From NCBI GenBank assembly GCA_944474755.1, contig OX104118.1, positions 76,773,865 to 76,837,864 of the forward strand: 64,000 nt of DNA, read 5' to 3'. The notes beneath the pieces are model-generated. The model made no database searches, was not told the origin of the DNA, and was given only the letters and a program-made list of their open reading frames with translations. Of the stretch, positions 63,290-64,000 are shown piece after piece. A program made the translations under genes and the position numbers. The stretch is from Limnoperna fortunei. Taxonomy: Eukaryota > Mollusca > Bivalvia > Mytilida > Modiolidae. Numbering within the stretch: the stretch's first letter is position 1; the number at the start of each line of letters is the position of its first letter.

Positions 63290-63630
63290 AAATATAAAAA
63301 TATTTAACTTTGATTATTAATTTTGCTTTGTAATCTGAAATCTGATTGGCTAATTCAAATGGAATAACCAATATTATATGATATAACTTGCATTCGTCAC
63401 ATGACCTATTCTTACGATTTTAAATTCAAATAGTCCCATGATGTCATCAATGTTTTTACCATTAAAATTGTAAAGATTTATAGCAAAAATTAAATTATAA
63501 GGAATATTTCCAAATTCTGACTAGGACCATTCCCAGCAATAAACCCAAAGAGCACCCCAGCACGTCCCTAGGTGGCCAATAGGAGGTAACCCTCTCGTTG
63601 GGGGTTGTTCCGTCATAACACAGAAATTCT
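63290..63630. other. Intronic sequence upstream of MDN1 exon 1 of this window
   Basis: No further midasin exon could be recognised between 63290 and 64000. Confidence 0.4.
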
Positions 63631-63757
63631 GGACGCACACTGTAGTGGGTACCGTATTTGGAGAGTGCCGATGGACGCACACTGTAGTGGGTACCGTATT
63701 TGGAGAGTGCCGATGGACGCACACTGTAGTGGGTACCGTATTTGGAGAGTGCCGATC
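63631..63757. repeat. 42-bp tandem repeat, 3 copies
   Basis: Unit TGGACGCACACTGTAGTGGG followed by TACCGTATTTGGAGAGTGCC and GA. The open frames it creates on the minus strand are repeat artefacts. Confidence 0.92.
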
Positions 63758-64000
63758 AATTAATCAATCCAATTTCTGAACATGTTAAACTCTATAATGT
63801 GGCTTGCGTCTGTTTACACCGTTCATCAACTGCTTTAAGCTTTATTAGGCATAAACAGTACCAAATATATATCTTATATAAACACAAAAGTCTCACTGTA
63901 TTGGCACTGGAAATAATGCCTTATGAAAGTAGTTACCTATGATGAGGGGGTATTTTAGTCAAGAAAAAAAAAGTGATACAGTAGTCCCCCTCTTATAAGA

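Noticed and set aside
63495..63724. Minus-strand frames with repeated SALSKYGTHYSV-type peptide
   Set aside because: They derive from the 42-bp tandem repeat at 63631-63757 and have no splice support.

Overview
The window reads as animal, most likely bivalve mollusc, nuclear DNA. It is AT-rich, has long introns with GT-AG borders, and is crowded with tRNA-derived SINEs, short foldback elements, GCTCACCTGA-type repeats and minisatellites of the kind I associate with bivalve genomes. The species assignment is inference. There are no prokaryotic features.

The backbone is one gene on the minus strand: the 3' part of midasin (MDN1/Rea1), the AAA+ ATPase that remodels pre-60S ribosomal particles. 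I could chain 26 exons from 63286 down to the stop codon at 10369. All junction phases agree and give a continuous frame of 3771 nt (1256 residues plus stop). The first exons here encode helical linker sequence. The middle exons (about 44043 to 22287) encode the very acidic D/E-rich region. The last exons (19691 to 10369) encode the MIDAS/VWA domain with its D-x-S-x-S motif and end at the C-terminus. The AAA+ ring would lie beyond 64000.

Other genes are few. At the left edge, on the plus strand, two exons (2444-2531, 3234-3439) encode the C-terminal end of a single-pass membrane protein that converges on MDN1. Inside one MDN1 intron, on the same strand, lie two tandemly duplicated intronless BTB/POZ-domain genes (52100-52795 and 56480-57190). 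Their 3' ends have been amplified into 68-bp arrays of 7 and 22 copies.

Mobile and repeat content: a decayed long-TIR DNA transposon with a 9-bp target duplication (39875-43629) carries MULE-like transposase, SWIM zinc-finger and Ulp1/C48-peptidase remnants. A 5'-truncated L1-type LINE lies at about 45600-49510. A SINE with a perfect 15-bp target duplication sits beside an MDN1 splice acceptor (38575-38871). There is a 36-bp minisatellite (about 41 copies, 16251-17725), and foldback elements at several places.

The most striking object is a 39-bp minisatellite of about 7.7 kb (27197-34910, roughly 198 units, interrupted by a 200-N gap). Its flanks match an interspersed element whose unexpanded relative sits in opposite orientation at about 50085-50705. 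The array therefore appears to be an internal expansion of a single segment of that element. The relative has instead expanded a different segment, at the other end.
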